Of a stretch of DNA of 64,000 bases, positions 32,401 through 43,300 are shown piece by piece. The stretch's first letter is position 1, and each line of letters opens with the position of its first letter. The translations under genes were made by a program, and so were the position numbers. Source of the DNA: CAIWHR01 sp039931775 (GTDB lineage: Bacteria; Pseudomonadota; Gammaproteobacteria; Burkholderiales; Casimicrobiaceae); assembly GCA_039931775.1 (NCBI GenBank), contig JBDTRG010000171.1, positions 16,055-80,054 of the forward strand, read 5' to 3'. The notes beneath the pieces were generated by a model. That model did no database searches. It saw only the letters and a program-made list of their open reading frames with translations, and was not told the origin of the DNA.

Positions 32401-35400
32401 CCGCAGGACGAGGCCCATGTCCGCGTCGCACAGGCGAGCCCCACTCTCCAGAATGGCTTCGAACACCGGAGCGGTGGACGTCGGCGAGTCGGAGATCACT
32501 CGCAGGATGTCGGCGGTCGCCGTCTGCCGCTCGAGCGCCTCCTTCGTCTCGTTGAAAAGCCGCGCGTTCTGAATCGCGATCACCGCCTGGTCCGCGAACG
32601 TCCGCAGCAACGCCAGTTCCTTGTCGGAAAAAGGCCGCGGCGGCTGGCGCATCACGCAGATCGAGCCGACGCCGCGCTCCTCCCACAGCATCGGCGCCCA
32701 GGCGATCGACACGTGACCGATCTGTTTGACAACTTTTTCGACTGCGATCGGAAGGTCGAGCGCTCCGGTCGTGTCCGGAATGTGCAGCGTGCGGCGATCC
32801 CGAATTACCAGCGCGGTCGCTGTCTCTCCGAGCGGCTTCGGAAACGTTTCCACCACGGTCCCGAGCGCCGAGCCACGCCATGCGCCGACACGCACCTGGC
32901 CATCGCCACCGACAAGAAAGATGCCCAATTGGTCGGTGGCGAACAGGTGCTGGCAACTGTCGAGGATCTTGTCGAACACGGGCGTCGTGTCCTCGACCGA
33001 ACTGCTGATGACCTGCAGCACCTCGGAGGTGGCCGTCTGCTGGTCGAGCGCCTCCTTGGTCTCGTTGAACAGGCGCACGTTCTCGATCGCGATCACCGCC
33101 TGGTCGCGGAAGGATTCGGCGAGCGCGATCTCCTTGTCCGCGAAGCCCCCGGGGCGGTTTCGAAAGAGCATCAGCGCGCCGATGGACTCCCCGTCGCGCA
33201 GGAGTGGCACGCTGAGCGACGCGCGTGTGCCGGTCATATCGCGGATCATCTTCTGACGCGCCGGAAGCTCGATCGCGTCCCAGTCGGGGATGTGGACCGT
33301 TCGCTTCCACACAATCGCCTGCGAGGGAAAGTTGGCGGCGGGGTTGATCGGCACCGGATCGGGCCAGCGGTCGTTCTCGAATCCGGCCGGCGTCGCAACG
33401 GCAGCAGTGACGTAGGTCCTGCCTTCGACCCGCACGAACGCGGCGCGATCGCAGCCCAGGAGCTTGACCGCGGTATCGACGATCGCGTTGAACACCGGCT
33501 GCGTGTTGGTCGGCGAGGCGCTGATGACGCGCAAGATGTCAGCGGTTGCCGTCTGGTGGGAGAGCGCCTCCTGCGTCTCGTTGAACAGGCGCGTGTTCTG
33601 GAGCGCGATCACCGCCTGGTCGACGAACGACTGCGCGAGCGCGATCTCTGCCTCGTCATAGGCGTGCGCCTTCGTGTGCGCGATCGCAAGCACGCCGACG
33701 CAGTCGCCATCGCACACCAGTGGCAGCATCAGCGACGAGTGCAGTCCCGTTCCCTCGAACACCGTGCGCTCGTGCGGCGGCAGCTCGATCTGCGACCAGT
33801 CGGGAATGTGCAGCATCGTCTTGCTGGCAAAGACGCGCGACGGAAAGTTTGCCGCGGGATCGATCGGCACCAGCCGCGTCTTGCTGGCGAAGACGCGCGA
33901 CCGGAGTTTCCCGGCGGGGTCGATCGGCACCAGTGGCGACTGGTCCTCGAGCCTGCGCTGCGCGTCGTCGCGGTTAGCCGCCGCGCCCATCCGGTAGCCG
34001 TCGCCGTCGCGCCGCAGGAGCGTGGTGAACGTCGACGGAAGCAGCTTGAGCGCCGCCTCGACGATGGCGTCGAACACGGGCTGCACGTCGGTAGGCGAGC
34101 GGCTGATCACTTTCAGGATCTCGGCGGTGGCCGTCTGCCGTTCGAGCGCCTCTTTGGTCTCGTTGAACAGTCGCGCGTTCTGCAGCGCGACGCCCATCGA
34201 CGCAGCCACCGTGCTGAGCAGGTGGACCTCCGCGTCTCCATAGGCGTCTTCGTGCTCGAAGCTTTCGAGCGCGATGGACGCGGTCAGGCGGTCGCCAACA
34301 AAGATGGGCACGAAGACGGATGACAGGCTCGTATCCGTGCCGGGCGTCGTCTTCACCCCCAACGCATCGGCAGCCGCACGGTTGTTCATGACCGCGGGCT
34401 TGCCCGTCAGAAGTGCCTTCGCGAGCTTCGATTCGGGGTTGTATTTGGTTGGCGCCAGAGTCAAGCGCTGGCCATGCTCGTAGACGTATAGCGCGTGCAC
34501 CAACTCGGTCGTCTCGTCACGCCAGCGAATGGCCATGTCGCCGGTCCGGAACAGCTCGCGCAATTTGTCGCCGACCAGATCGACGACCGCCTGGAAGTCG
34601 AGTTCGGCCGCGATGCCCTGCTGGATGCTGTTGATCACCGCCAGCTCAGATGATCGCTGCTCGGTCTCCTTCAACAGGCGCTGCGTCTCGTCGAACAGGC
34701 GCGCATTCTCCAGCGCGACGCCCATGCCGTTGGCGACGGTCTGCAGCAGGCGCACGTCGGCGTCGTTGTACGCATTGTCGCGCTCGTAGTTCTCCAACAT
34801 GATGAAGCCGCGACATCGGTCGCTCGCGAAGATCGGGATCGCCACGCCCGACCGGCTTGCATCGGTGCCTTCAACCGCGAACAGGTCCAGCGCCGGGTAA
34901 TCGGCGTGGCTGTTCCAGCGCACGGACTGGCGGGCGATGAGAGCCTTGTAGAAGCGGTTTTCGACTGGTGCCTTGAACGGCGCCAGCTGCAGTCGCTTGC
35001 CGTGCTCATACGCGTATAGGACATGGACCTGGCCTGCCTGCTCGTCGAGCCACTGGATGCCCATGTCGGACGAATCGAACAGCTCGCGCACCCGGTCGCC
35101 CACGAGGTCGACGATGCCCTGAAAATCGAGAGAGCCGGAGATGCCCTGCTGAATGCTGTTGATGACCGCCAGCTCGGCGGCGCGCTGCTCGGTGCGCGCG
35201 TTGGACGCCTTGAGCTCCGCGGTGCGCTCGTCGACCTTGGCTTCCAGGCCCTGAGCCCACTGCGCGTTGTCGAGTGCCACGGCGGCCTGCGCCGCGAGCA
35301 TCGCCATCAGGTCGCGGTCGGCGTCGCGGAAGCGGCCAAACGCGCCGTCGATGTCCACGTAGAGAAAGCCCAGCAGGCGCTGCTGCGCGATCAGCGGTAC

Positions 35401-37317
35401 GGTAACGGAAGAGCGCTGGTCGAGCGCGTCGGCGCCTTCGGGCCCATGCCGGAGGGTCGCCACGCGGCTGCGGCGCCCTTCGTCGAGCCAGGGCGCGATC
35501 GCGTCCAGCAGCACCGACGCGTCTTCCCGAGCCGGCATCAGCGAGCCCGCGATCCACGGCGCATCGGTCGCCTCGAGCACCAGAAGCACGCGCTCGGCGC
35601 CGCTCAATTCCGTGACCTCATCGACGAGGAACTCGTGCAGCTCTTCCGCGCTGCGCAGCTCGTTCAGGCGCACGCCGGTGTCGACCAGCCGTTCGAAGGG
35701 CGCGCGCAGGTCGGCCTCTCCAGCCAAATGTGCCGTGCGGCGCTTCTTCGACAGGCGATGGCGGTGCGCGTGCTCGATCCAGGCGCGGATGATTTCGCGA
35801 TTGTCGCCAATCTTGTTGAGATAGCTGCGACGCAATCCTTCGTCGCTGAGGTTGGTGATTCCTTCGACGAGGAGCGCGTACGCAGATTCGAGCGCCTTCC
35901 TCGCCGCGCCGGACTGACCGCTTGCCGCCAGCGCCTGCGCGTGCCGCCACCAGACCTGCGCCGGGGAGACCATGGTGTCGAGGCTGCGCCGCTCGCGAGC
36001 GCGATAGAGGTCGGTGGCCCTTTTCGTGGCCGCGATCGCAGCGGCGGCGTTGCCAAGTTCCAGGTACGTGGCCCCGAGCAACGTCAGGAACCCGATTTCA
36101 TAACTGGTCTCGGTCCGGCCGCTCACTCCACGAACACTCTCCTCGATGAACGGCAGCGCTGTCCTCGGGTCGCCGGCCGTCATCGCGATTTGCCCGTAAC
36201 AGAGGGCGATCGTCGGATCGTGGTGACGTTGCGGAAGCGTGCCGTTCAAAGTCGCGGCTTCGTCGACACTTAGCCTTTGTGCCGCGATGTCGCCCAGGCG
36301 CCCTTCGATCACTGAAAGAATCAACAATCCATTGACGACGGAGCTCGTGGCACGGGTCTCGCGAAAGATCCGAAGCGCTTGCAGCATCGTGCGACGCGCA
36401 TGACGGTGCAGCCCCAACGGCGCATAGGCAAGGCTCAGGTTATTGAAGATCGACGCCTTGGCCGTGACGTAGCCCGACGCCTCGTACGCGGCGAGCGCCT
36501 CGCGCAGCCCGCGCAACCGGGTCGCGAAGTCGTCATTCATCCGGTACACCATGTTCAGCGCACCGCCCTCACCGTACCGGTCACCCGTCGCACGGGCCAG
36601 CGCCAGGGCGGCGCTGGCAGTCCGTTCGCTCTCGGCTGCGTGCCCGAGGGCGAACTCCGCGCCGGACGCCGTGTACAGCGCGCGGCCCTGCTGAACTTTG
36701 TCGCCAATCTCGCCGTACATGCGCTTCGCGGCACGCGCATGTTCACGTGCTTCACGGTCGTCGACTCGCGCGCGGACCTGCGCCTCTGCGAGACGGAGCA
36801 GGCTCGAGGCGATCAGCGCCTTGCGCCGGGTGCGCCGCGCGGCAGCCAGCGCGCGGGTGGCGATCGCGACGGCGGCATTTTCTTCGCCCGAGAGCCTCTG
36901 CACGCTCGAGAGGGAATTCAACGCCTGCGCCTCGAACGCTGGCGACGCGCAGCGCGTCGCCAGCGCAACCATCGCGTCGGCGTCCGCGCGCGCCTGCGCC
37001 ATATCGCCCCGGGCGATCAGGCTCTCGACTCGCAACTCGAGCAACGCAAGCCGATCCGCATCGTCACTTCCTGGCGCCGACAATGCCGATGCCAGGATGT
37101 CGATGGCCCGCGCATGCAGGCCGGCCCAGGCGAAGTCACGTGCCAGTGCGATGGCTTCAGCGGTAGACCGGGAGCGCGCATCCGCTTGAACCCGATTGGG
37201 ACCGCGCCCCGTCGCCGCCTTCCCCTTTCGCGGCGCCGCTTCCCACCGGGCGGCCCCCGCGGCAGCTCGCCCCTCGTGCGACTGCCGCGAACGCGACGGG
37301 CGTTGCGCCGGTTTCAC
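29398..37317 (-). CDS. Giant hybrid histidine kinase 3 (TPR-GAF9-HisKA-HATPase-REC-REC)
   Basis: 2639 aa from a GTG at 37317, one base after the stop of kinase 2. Residues of about 50-550 form a TPR-like solenoid ending in EGLRRSYLNKIGDNREIIRA. Nine GAF modules fill about 560-2105. The first three resemble those of the sister kinases (ELAVINSIQQG...VDLVGDKLRELF). Modules 4-9 belong to another GAF type, each introduced by a linker like EALERQTATADILRVIS. The kinase core has the phosphorylated His at about 2136 (SFLATMSHEIRTPMNAV), N-box LLNLLSNSVKFTE, VRDTGIGLS, FQSFSQAD and GGTGLGL. Receiver Asp residues are at about 2427 (LAVLDMHMPEMDG) and 2566 (VVLMDVQMPEMDG). No membrane helix is seen, so it is cytoplasmic. 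GAF module 4 carries a 20-residue tandem duplication. Confidence 0.95.
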   Translation of the reverse strand: MKPAQRPSRSRQSHEGRAAAGAARWEAAPRKGKAATGRGPNRVQADARSRSTAEAIALARDFAWAGLHARAIDILASALSAPGSDDADRLALLELRVESLIARGDMAQARADADAMVALATRCASPAFEAQALNSLSSVQRLSGEENAAVAIATRALAAARRTRRKALIASSLLRLAEAQVRARVDDREAREHARAAKRMYGEIGDKVQQGRALYTASGAEFALGHAAESERTASAALALARATGDRYGEGGALNMVYRMNDDFATRLRGLREALAAYEASGYVTAKASIFNNLSLAYAPLGLHRHARRTMLQALRIFRETRATSSVVNGLLILSVIEGRLGDIAAQRLSVDEAATLNGTLPQRHHDPTIALCYGQIAMTAGDPRTALPFIEESVRGVSGRTETSYEIGFLTLLGATYLELGNAAAAIAATKRATDLYRARERRSLDTMVSPAQVWWRHAQALAASGQSGAARKALESAYALLVEGITNLSDEGLRRSYLNKIGDNREIIRAWIEHAHRHRLSKKRRTAHLAGEADLRAPFERLVDTGVRLNELRSAEELHEFLVDEVTELSGAERVLLVLEATDAPWIAGSLMPAREDASVLLDAIAPWLDEGRRSRVATLRHGPEGADALDQRSSVTVPLIAQQRLLGFLYVDIDGAFGRFRDADRDLMAMLAAQAAVALDNAQWAQGLEAKVDERTAELKASNARTEQRAAELAVINSIQQGISGSLDFQGIVDLVGDRVRELFDSSDMGIQWLDEQAGQVHVLYAYEHGKRLQLAPFKAPVENRFYKALIARQSVRWNSHADYPALDLFAVEGTDASRSGVAIPIFASDRCRGFIMLENYERDNAYNDADVRLLQTVANGMGVALENARLFDETQRLLKETEQRSSELAVINSIQQGIAAELDFQAVVDLVGDKLRELFRTGDMAIRWRDETTELVHALYVYEHGQRLTLAPTKYNPESKLAKALLTGKPAVMNNRAAADALGVKTTPGTDTSLSSVFVPIFVGDRLTASIALESFEHEDAYGDAEVHLLSTVAASMGVALQNARLFNETKEALERQTATAEILKVISRSPTDVQPVFDAIVEAALKLLPSTFTTLLRRDGDGYRMGAAANRDDAQRRLEDQSPLVPIDPAGKLRSRVFASKTRLVPIDPAANFPSRVFASKTMLHIPDWSQIELPPHERTVFEGTGLHSSLMLPLVCDGDCVGVLAIAHTKAHAYDEAEIALAQSFVDQAVIALQNTRLFNETQEALSHQTATADILRVISASPTNTQPVFNAIVDTAVKLLGCDRAAFVRVEGRTYVTAAVATPAGFENDRWPDPVPINPAANFPSQAIVWKRTVHIPDWDAIELPARQKMIRDMTGTRASLSVPLLRDGESIGALMLFRNRPGGFADKEIALAESFRDQAVIAIENVRLFNETKEALDQQTATSEVLQVISSSVEDTTPVFDKILDSCQHLFATDQLGIFLVGGDGQVRVGAWRGSALGTVVETFPKPLGETATALVIRDRRTLHIPDTTGALDLPIAVEKVVKQIGHVSIAWAPMLWEERGVGSICVMRQPPRPFSDKELALLRTFADQAVIAIQNARLFNETKEALERQTATADILRVISDSPTSTAPVFEAILESGARLCDADMGLVLRYDAGKFWAVATLTPDPAFDAFVREPSSWSAKTGLGRLERTKQPLNIPDLQDDDAFREGDPGRLKTLRLGGVRSWLGVPMLREGELIGAILVYRKDVRPFGDRQLTLLQTFADQAVIAIENVRLFNETKEALERQTATADVLKVISESPTDVQPVFDIIAERAARLCGAQFGLVFRFDGEWLQVASSFGVDPRGVSDLLSVFPMRADGPAISARAIRTGEVVNVADLLAEPDAVYPPVMKASVRKAGFRSGMSVPMLHDQRVIGAINVNRAEPGSFAEKEVQLLQTFARQAVIAIENVRLFNETKEALEQQTATSEVLQVISSSVADTAPVFGKILESCQRLFASEQLGIFLVGDDGRVGVGEWRGSAVKALTSHVPVPVEESFTGQAIRERRTIQVADAAAVAASSESARRAVEAVGNYSAIYSPMLWEGRGIGAICVFRQPPRPFSVKETALLGTFADQAVIAIQNARLFKEAQEARAAAEGANEAKSSFLATMSHEIRTPMNAVIGMSGLLLDTPLNAEQHDFASTIRDSGDALLTIINDILDFSKIEAGRMDIEKHPFDLRECVESALDLISARAAEKHLDVAYLFDGEIPVAVNGDVTRLRQILLNLLSNSVKFTEAGEVVINVSAKTLGKDDVELVFAVRDTGIGLSPEGIGRLFQSFSQADSSTTRKYGGTGLGLAISKRLAELMGGTMWVESAGPGHGSTFFVTLHAQVADMPQSTRRDYIGAQPGLAGKRVLVVDDNATNRRVLALQMAKWGMVPSDTESPAEALRLIGEGEPLDLAVLDMHMPEMDGLTLAQRIRKQGSTLPLVLFTSLGRREAGDTEGLFKAYLAKPLRQSQFFDTLMTLLVQDAAPRPVAPAKPSMDPGMAERHPLRILLAEDNVVNQKLAMRLLQQMGYRADLASNGIEAIECVQRQTYDVVLMDVQMPEMDGLEASKEITKRWSANERPRIVAMTANAMQGDREMCIAAGMDDYLTKPIRVDQLVEALTLVQPRGDG
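33818..33937 (-). repeat. 60-bp in-frame tandem duplication in kinase 3
   Basis: Two adjacent 60-bp units (33818-33877 and 33878-33937) encode LVPIDPAGKLRSRVFASKTR and LVPIDPAANFPSRVFASKTM inside GAF module 4. They differ at a handful of bases, so the duplication has had time to diverge slightly while the reading frame is kept. Other modules of this type carry a single unit (for example PVPINPAANFPSQAIVWKRT in module 5). Confidence 0.9.
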
Positions 37318-37318
37318 C

Positions 37319-40300
37319 CTAGCGGTCCTCGCGCGCTGGCACGTTGGTCAGCGCCTCGACCAGCTGCTCGACGCGGATCGGTTTGGTCAGGTAATCGTCC
37401 ATGCCGGCGGCGATGCACATCTCGCGGTCGCCCTGCATCGCGTTGGCGGTCATCGCCACGATGCGCGGGCGCTTCGCCGCGCTCCAGCGCTTCGTGATTT
37501 CCCTCGAAGCTTCGAGGCCGTCCATCTCCGGCATCTGCACGTCCATCAGCACGACGTCATAGGACTGGCGCTCCACGCATTCGATCGCTTCGATGCCGTT
37601 GGACGCAAGATCCGCGCGGTAGCCCATCTGTTGCAGGATGCGCATCGCGAGCTTTTGATTCACGGCGTTGTCCTCGGCGAGGAGGATGCGCAGCGGATGG
37701 CGCGCCGCCATACCCGGGTCCAGCGTGGGCTTGGCCTGCGCCGCCTTGGGCGCGGAATCGTACCCAAGCAGCGTCATCAGCGTGTCGAAGAGCTGGCTCT
37801 GGCGCAGCGGCTTCGCGAGGTATGCCTTGAACAGGCCCTCGGTATCGCCAGCCTCGCGGCGGCCCAATGAGCTGAAGAGCACCAGGGGCAGCTTCGCATC
37901 GATCTCGTGGGCCCGTTGCGCGAGTTCGAGGCCATCCATCTCAGGCATGTGCATGTCGAGGATCGCGAGATCGAACGCTTCGCCCTTCGTGAGCCACCTC
38001 AGCGCCTCGCCTGGAGACGCGGTGTCCTTCGGCAACATACCCCACTTTGCTGCCTGCAGCGCCAGCACCTTGCGGTTCGTCGCATTGTCATCGACCACCA
38101 GAACTCGTTTTCCCGCGAGCCCCGGCTGTTGCCCGATGAAGCTGCGCTTGCTTGTCTGCGGCAGATCGGCCGGCGGCACGCGGATCGTGACGTGAAACGT
38201 CGAGCCCTTACCCGCACCGTCGCTCGTCGCCCAGACCGTGCCGCCCATCAACTCGGCCAGCCGCTTGCTGATCGCAAGTCCCAATCCCGTGCCGCCGTAC
38301 TTGCGCGTCGTCGACGAATCCGCCTGCGAGAACGACTGGAACAGCCGGCTCATCCCCTCCTTTGTCAGCCCGATCCCGGTATCCCGGACAGCGAACGCGA
38401 GTTCGACCAGTCCATTCGCCGGCGGCTTGGCGCTGATCTCGACGACCACTTCACCGGCCTCGGTGAACTTCACCGCGTTGGACAGCAGATTCAGCAGGAT
38501 CTGCCGCATCCGCGTCACGTCGCCGCTCACCGCGGAAGGAACTTCACCTTCGAAGAGATAAGCGATGTCGAGATGCTTCTCCGCGGCGCGCGCGCTCACG
38601 AGATCGAGTGCGGACTCGACGCATTCGCGCAGATCGAACGGGTGCGCCTCGATGTCCATGCGCCCCGCCTCGATCTTCGAGAAGTCGAGGATGTCGTTGA
38701 TGATCGTCAGCAACGCGTCGCCGGAATCGCGGATCGTCGCAGCGTAATCGCGCTGCTCGGGATTGAGCGGCGTGTCGAGCAGCAGCCCGCTCATCCCGAT
38801 CACCGCGTTCATCGGCGTACGGATTTCGTGGCTCATCGTCGCCAGGAACGAACTCTTCGCCTCGTTGGCCCCCTCGGCGGCTGCGCGCGCCTCCTTCGCT
38901 TCCTGGAAGAGTTGCGCGTTGCGGATCGCCACGCCGACGCCAGTGGCGATCGTGGTCAACAGGCTCTGGTCGGCCGCGGTGAAGCGGCCCTCCTGGTGCG
39001 TGCTTTGTACGCTGATCACGCCGATCGCCTTGCCGCGCACTACGATCGGCACGCCGAGGTACGACTTCGCGTCGATCCCGACCCGCGTCGCTCCGAGGGC
39101 CGTGCTCTTCTGGTCCATCCCTTCGTTGATGAGCAGTGCCTGGCCGGTTTCGATGATCGTACCGGTCAGGCCTTCACCCAGCGCCAGGGGCTCGAGCTCG
39201 TCGCCGTACACGTACGGGAAGTTGATCATGTTAGTGGCCGGATCGAGAAGGGCCACATAGACGATGTCGGCGCGGAACGTCTCACGCATCCGTTCGCCGA
39301 TCATATGGATCAGCTCGTGCAAGTCGATGCGCGCCGCGAGCGCCTGCCCCATGGAATTGATCGTCGCGAGCTCGCCCGCACGCTGCTCGGTCTGTTCGAG
39401 CAGCAGTCTTGTCTGCTCGAAGAGACGCGCCCCTTCCAGCGCCATGCTCATGCTGCCGGAGAGCGTCGTCAGGAGCCTCAAAGCGGCATCGTCGAAGGCA
39501 TGCTCCCGATCCACGTTGTCGAGACCGATGATGCCGATCACGCGCTCGCCCGACAGGATCGGCACCCGAACGAGGCACTTGGTTGGCGCGGTGCCGGGGA
39601 CCGTCATCAACGGTACGCCGATCGCTGCCAATCGCGCTTCAAGGTTTTCGTTGACCAGAAACGGCTTTCCGGTGTGGAGGAGATGCCGAAGCATCGGGGT
39701 GATCGGCCCATCGGGCACTTCGAAGCGCTGGCCGCGTTCGAGCAGGTAGTGATAGTGGCGATTGTCGCGCTCGGGATCGACCGAGATGATGGTGATCCCC
39801 TGCGAGTCGAAGAGCTCGCGCAGCTTGTCGCCGACGAGCTCATAGATCGCCTGGACCTCCAGCTTGTTCGCGAGGCCCTGCTGGACGCCGTTGATGATGG
39901 CGAGCTCGGCGGCACGGTCATTGGTCTCCTTCAGCAGTCGCTGCGTCTCGTCGAAGAGGCGGGCGTTTTCCAGCGCCACGCTCATGCTGTTGGCGAGCGT
40001 CTGCAACAGGCGCACGTCGGACTCGCTAAACGCGTGCTCGCGCTCCATGTCGACGAGATTGATGAGTCCGCGCGCCTGGTCTCCGGCGACCAGCGGGACC
40101 CAAAGCGACGACTTTTCGAGTTCGGTTCCGGGAAATACGATTCCGCCGTATTTCAGCAACACTTCCGCGGTATTCTCGTTGTGGACCAGCGTCTCGCGCG
40201 TGCGGAGGACGTGCGAGCTGACGCCCTTGTCCGAAATCCGATGCGTATCGACGTTGATCCGCCTTCCCTTTTCGTAGGCGTACGGGTAGTGGATCATGCC

Positions 40301-43300
40301 CGTCTTGGGATCGTGAATCCGGATGTTCATGTCGGCGTTGTTGAAAATGTCGCGTATCTTGTCGCCGACCGCGTCGTAGATCCCCTGCATGTTGAGCTCG
40401 GCGGCGAGCGCCGCCTGCACACTGTTGATGATCGCGAGCTCGGCGTTGCGCTGCTCGGTCTCCTTGAGCAGCCGCTGCGTTTCGTCGAACAGGCGGGCGC
40501 TCTCCAGTGCCACGCCCATCGACGCTGCGACCGTCTGCAGAAGGCGAACTTCGGACTCGCCGAACGCGAATTCGCGCTCGTGATTCTCGAGCTGTATCGT
40601 GCCGAGAACACGGTCGCTGCCGACGATCTGCGCGCTGACATAGGACTTGCTCTGATCGGTACCGGGAAGAGCGCCTGTCCCATCTGCGAGCATTTCCTCC
40701 GCCGTGTTGTAAACCAGCGGCTCGCGACGCCTGGTGTGCTCCTCGGTCAGCAGATCGGCGGGGATATCCAGGCGCTTGCCGTGCTCGAAGGCGTACAGAT
40801 TGCGTCGAACGTTTGCGACCGGATCGTACCAGCGTATGCCGATATCGCCGGTGCCGAGCACCTCTCGCAACTTGTCGCCGACGAGATCGACGATGCCCTG
40901 GAAGTTGAGCGACCCGGCCATTCCCTGCTGGATGCTGTTGATCACCGCGAGCTCGGCGTTGCGCTGGCGCTCGGCCTCGAACGACTGGGCGTTCTGCAGC
41001 GCCACGCTCAAGCTCGCGGCGACCGTCGTGATCAGGCTGACGTCGGAGTCCGAAAACGCATGCTCTTCCTGCTTGCCGATGACGATCACGCCCGTTGCCG
41101 CGTCGCCACTGACGAGTGGCGCATAAACAAACGAATTGTCGACTACGTCGCCGCCCAAGTTCGAAGTCGAGCCCGATTCATCGGACACGCGGTTCAATTC
41201 TGCCTCGGTGTGTACGACGATGAGCGTGCGTGTATGCATCACCCTTCCGGTGATGCCTCCGACGGCCCTCGGCTCGGGGTGGTAGCGCTCGCCATGGTCG
41301 ACCAGATACGGCGTAATCATGCGGTCCTTCGCACGATCGTAAAGGCCAATGCCCGTGACATCGGACGCGAAAATCTCGCGCAGCTTGTCGCCGACCAGGT
41401 CGATGATTGCCGACATGTCGAGCTCCGCGGCGAGGCCCTGCTGGATGCTGTTGATCACCGCCAGCTCGGCGGCGCGCTGCTCGGTCTCCTTCAACAGCCG
41501 CTGCGTCTCGTCGAAGAGGCGGGCGTTTTCGAGCGCGACGCCCATGCTCGAAGCAACCGTTTGCAGCAGGCGCAGCTCGGACTCGCCAAAGGCGTACTCG
41601 CGGTCGTGGTTCTCGACGGTGAGGTTACCCAGAACGCGGTCGCTTCCTATGATCGGCACGTGGACGAAGGACTTGCTCTGGTCGGTGCCGGGCACGGGGA
41701 ATATTCCGTCGGCCTCCATTGCCGCGACCGTGCTATAGACGACGGGCTGGCGCGTCGCGATCATCCGTTCCGCTGCCCCGCCCGCGCGCATCGGGCGCGG
41801 CGGAGGAATGGCCAGGCGGTTCCCGTGTTCGAACGTATAGTGTTCGTGAACGGTTCGTGTCTGCAGGTCGTACCAGGCGATGCCGATGTCCCCGGTATTC
41901 AGCACCTCGCGCAGCTTGTCGCCGACCAGATCGACGATGGCCAGGAAGTCGAGCTCGGCGGCCAATCCGCGCTGGATCGCGTTGATGATCTCCAGCTCGC
42001 CGATGCGCTGGTTCAACTCCGCCGTGCGAGCGTCGACCTTGCGCTCCAGCCCCTGTGCCCACTGCGCGTTGTCGAGCGCGACGGCGGCCTGATTCGCCAG
42101 CATGCCCAGCATGTCGCGATCGGCTTCGCTAAACTGCCCGTAGACGCCATCCATATCGGCGTAGAGGTACCCCAGTAACTTGCTCTGGACGATGAGCGGG
42201 GCGACGATGCGCGATCGCTGCTTCTGCGCGGCTCCAGTCCGAGGTGTGTAGTGCAGCTGCGCGGTCCGCGCAATGCCCGCACGGGCGAGGTGCGAGCTGA
42301 TCGTACGCACCAGCTTCCGGGGATCCTCACCCACCGGCACGATGGATTCCGCCACATCGTGTCCGTCGGCGGTATTGAGGATCAGCATCAAGCGTTCGCC
42401 ACCGCAAAGTTCGGTCGCCTCCTCGACGAGAAAGGTCTGGATCTCGGCGGCCGTGTGCAAAGCGTTGAGGCGCACCCCCGTATCCGCCAGCCGCTTGAAC
42501 GGCTCTCGCACATTGGACTCGATGGCGAGATGCGCGAAGAGCCGTTCCTTGGGCAGGCCGCGCTTCACCCCATCCGCGATCCAGGCGGCGATGATCTCGC
42601 GATTGCTCTCGACCTTGTTGAGATAGTTCCGGCGCAGGCCTTCATCGCGCAGATTGGAGATGCCGTCGACCAGCGATGCGTAGGCGCGCTCGAGGGCCTC
42701 GCGTGCGCCTTTGCCCTTCCTGTTGGCATTTAGCGACTGCGCATGGCGCCACCAGATTTCCTGCGAGGTACTGCCGTCGGGTTGCGCAAACGACTGGGCG
42801 CGATGCAATTCGGTCGCTCGCGCGGTTGCCTTGAGCGCAGCCGCGGGATCGCCGTTGGCGAGATGCGCACGCCCGAGTGCGGTGAGGAAAACGTGCTCGC
42901 GCCCCGGGGTCACCCTGCGAGCCCCTTGCGCGGCAAACTTGTAGTCGCGAATCGCGGCTTCGATGTCGCCTTCGGCAAAGGACAGGTCGCCGCGGGCGGC
43001 GTGAAGACCGATTTCCTGGGCGGGGTCGCCGAGTGTCGGTAGCAGCACCGCCAGTTCGGGCAAGATGGCGCGCGCCGCACCGAAGTTGCCGAGCTTGATC
43101 TCGACGTCCATCAGACCGGCAAGCGCATTGGCCAGCGCGACCATTGCGCCGATGCGGCGATTCTGTTCGACCAGGTTGCGCCGAATGCGGCGGACATGGG
43201 CGTACAAGCCGAGATCGAAATACGCGATGGCCAGATTCCCGAGCACGGCTGCCTGCCGGTCGGCGTAACCCGCAGTCGCGAATGCCTGCAGCGCCTGGTC

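Noticed and set aside
37907..42178. A 1423-codon open frame on the plus strand, with similar ones at 30655-34323 and 47004-49412
   Set aside because: They are exactly antisense to the giant kinases. Their translations are rich in Arg/His/Asp/Val with no recognisable domain, a typical by-product of high GC content and strong third-position bias.
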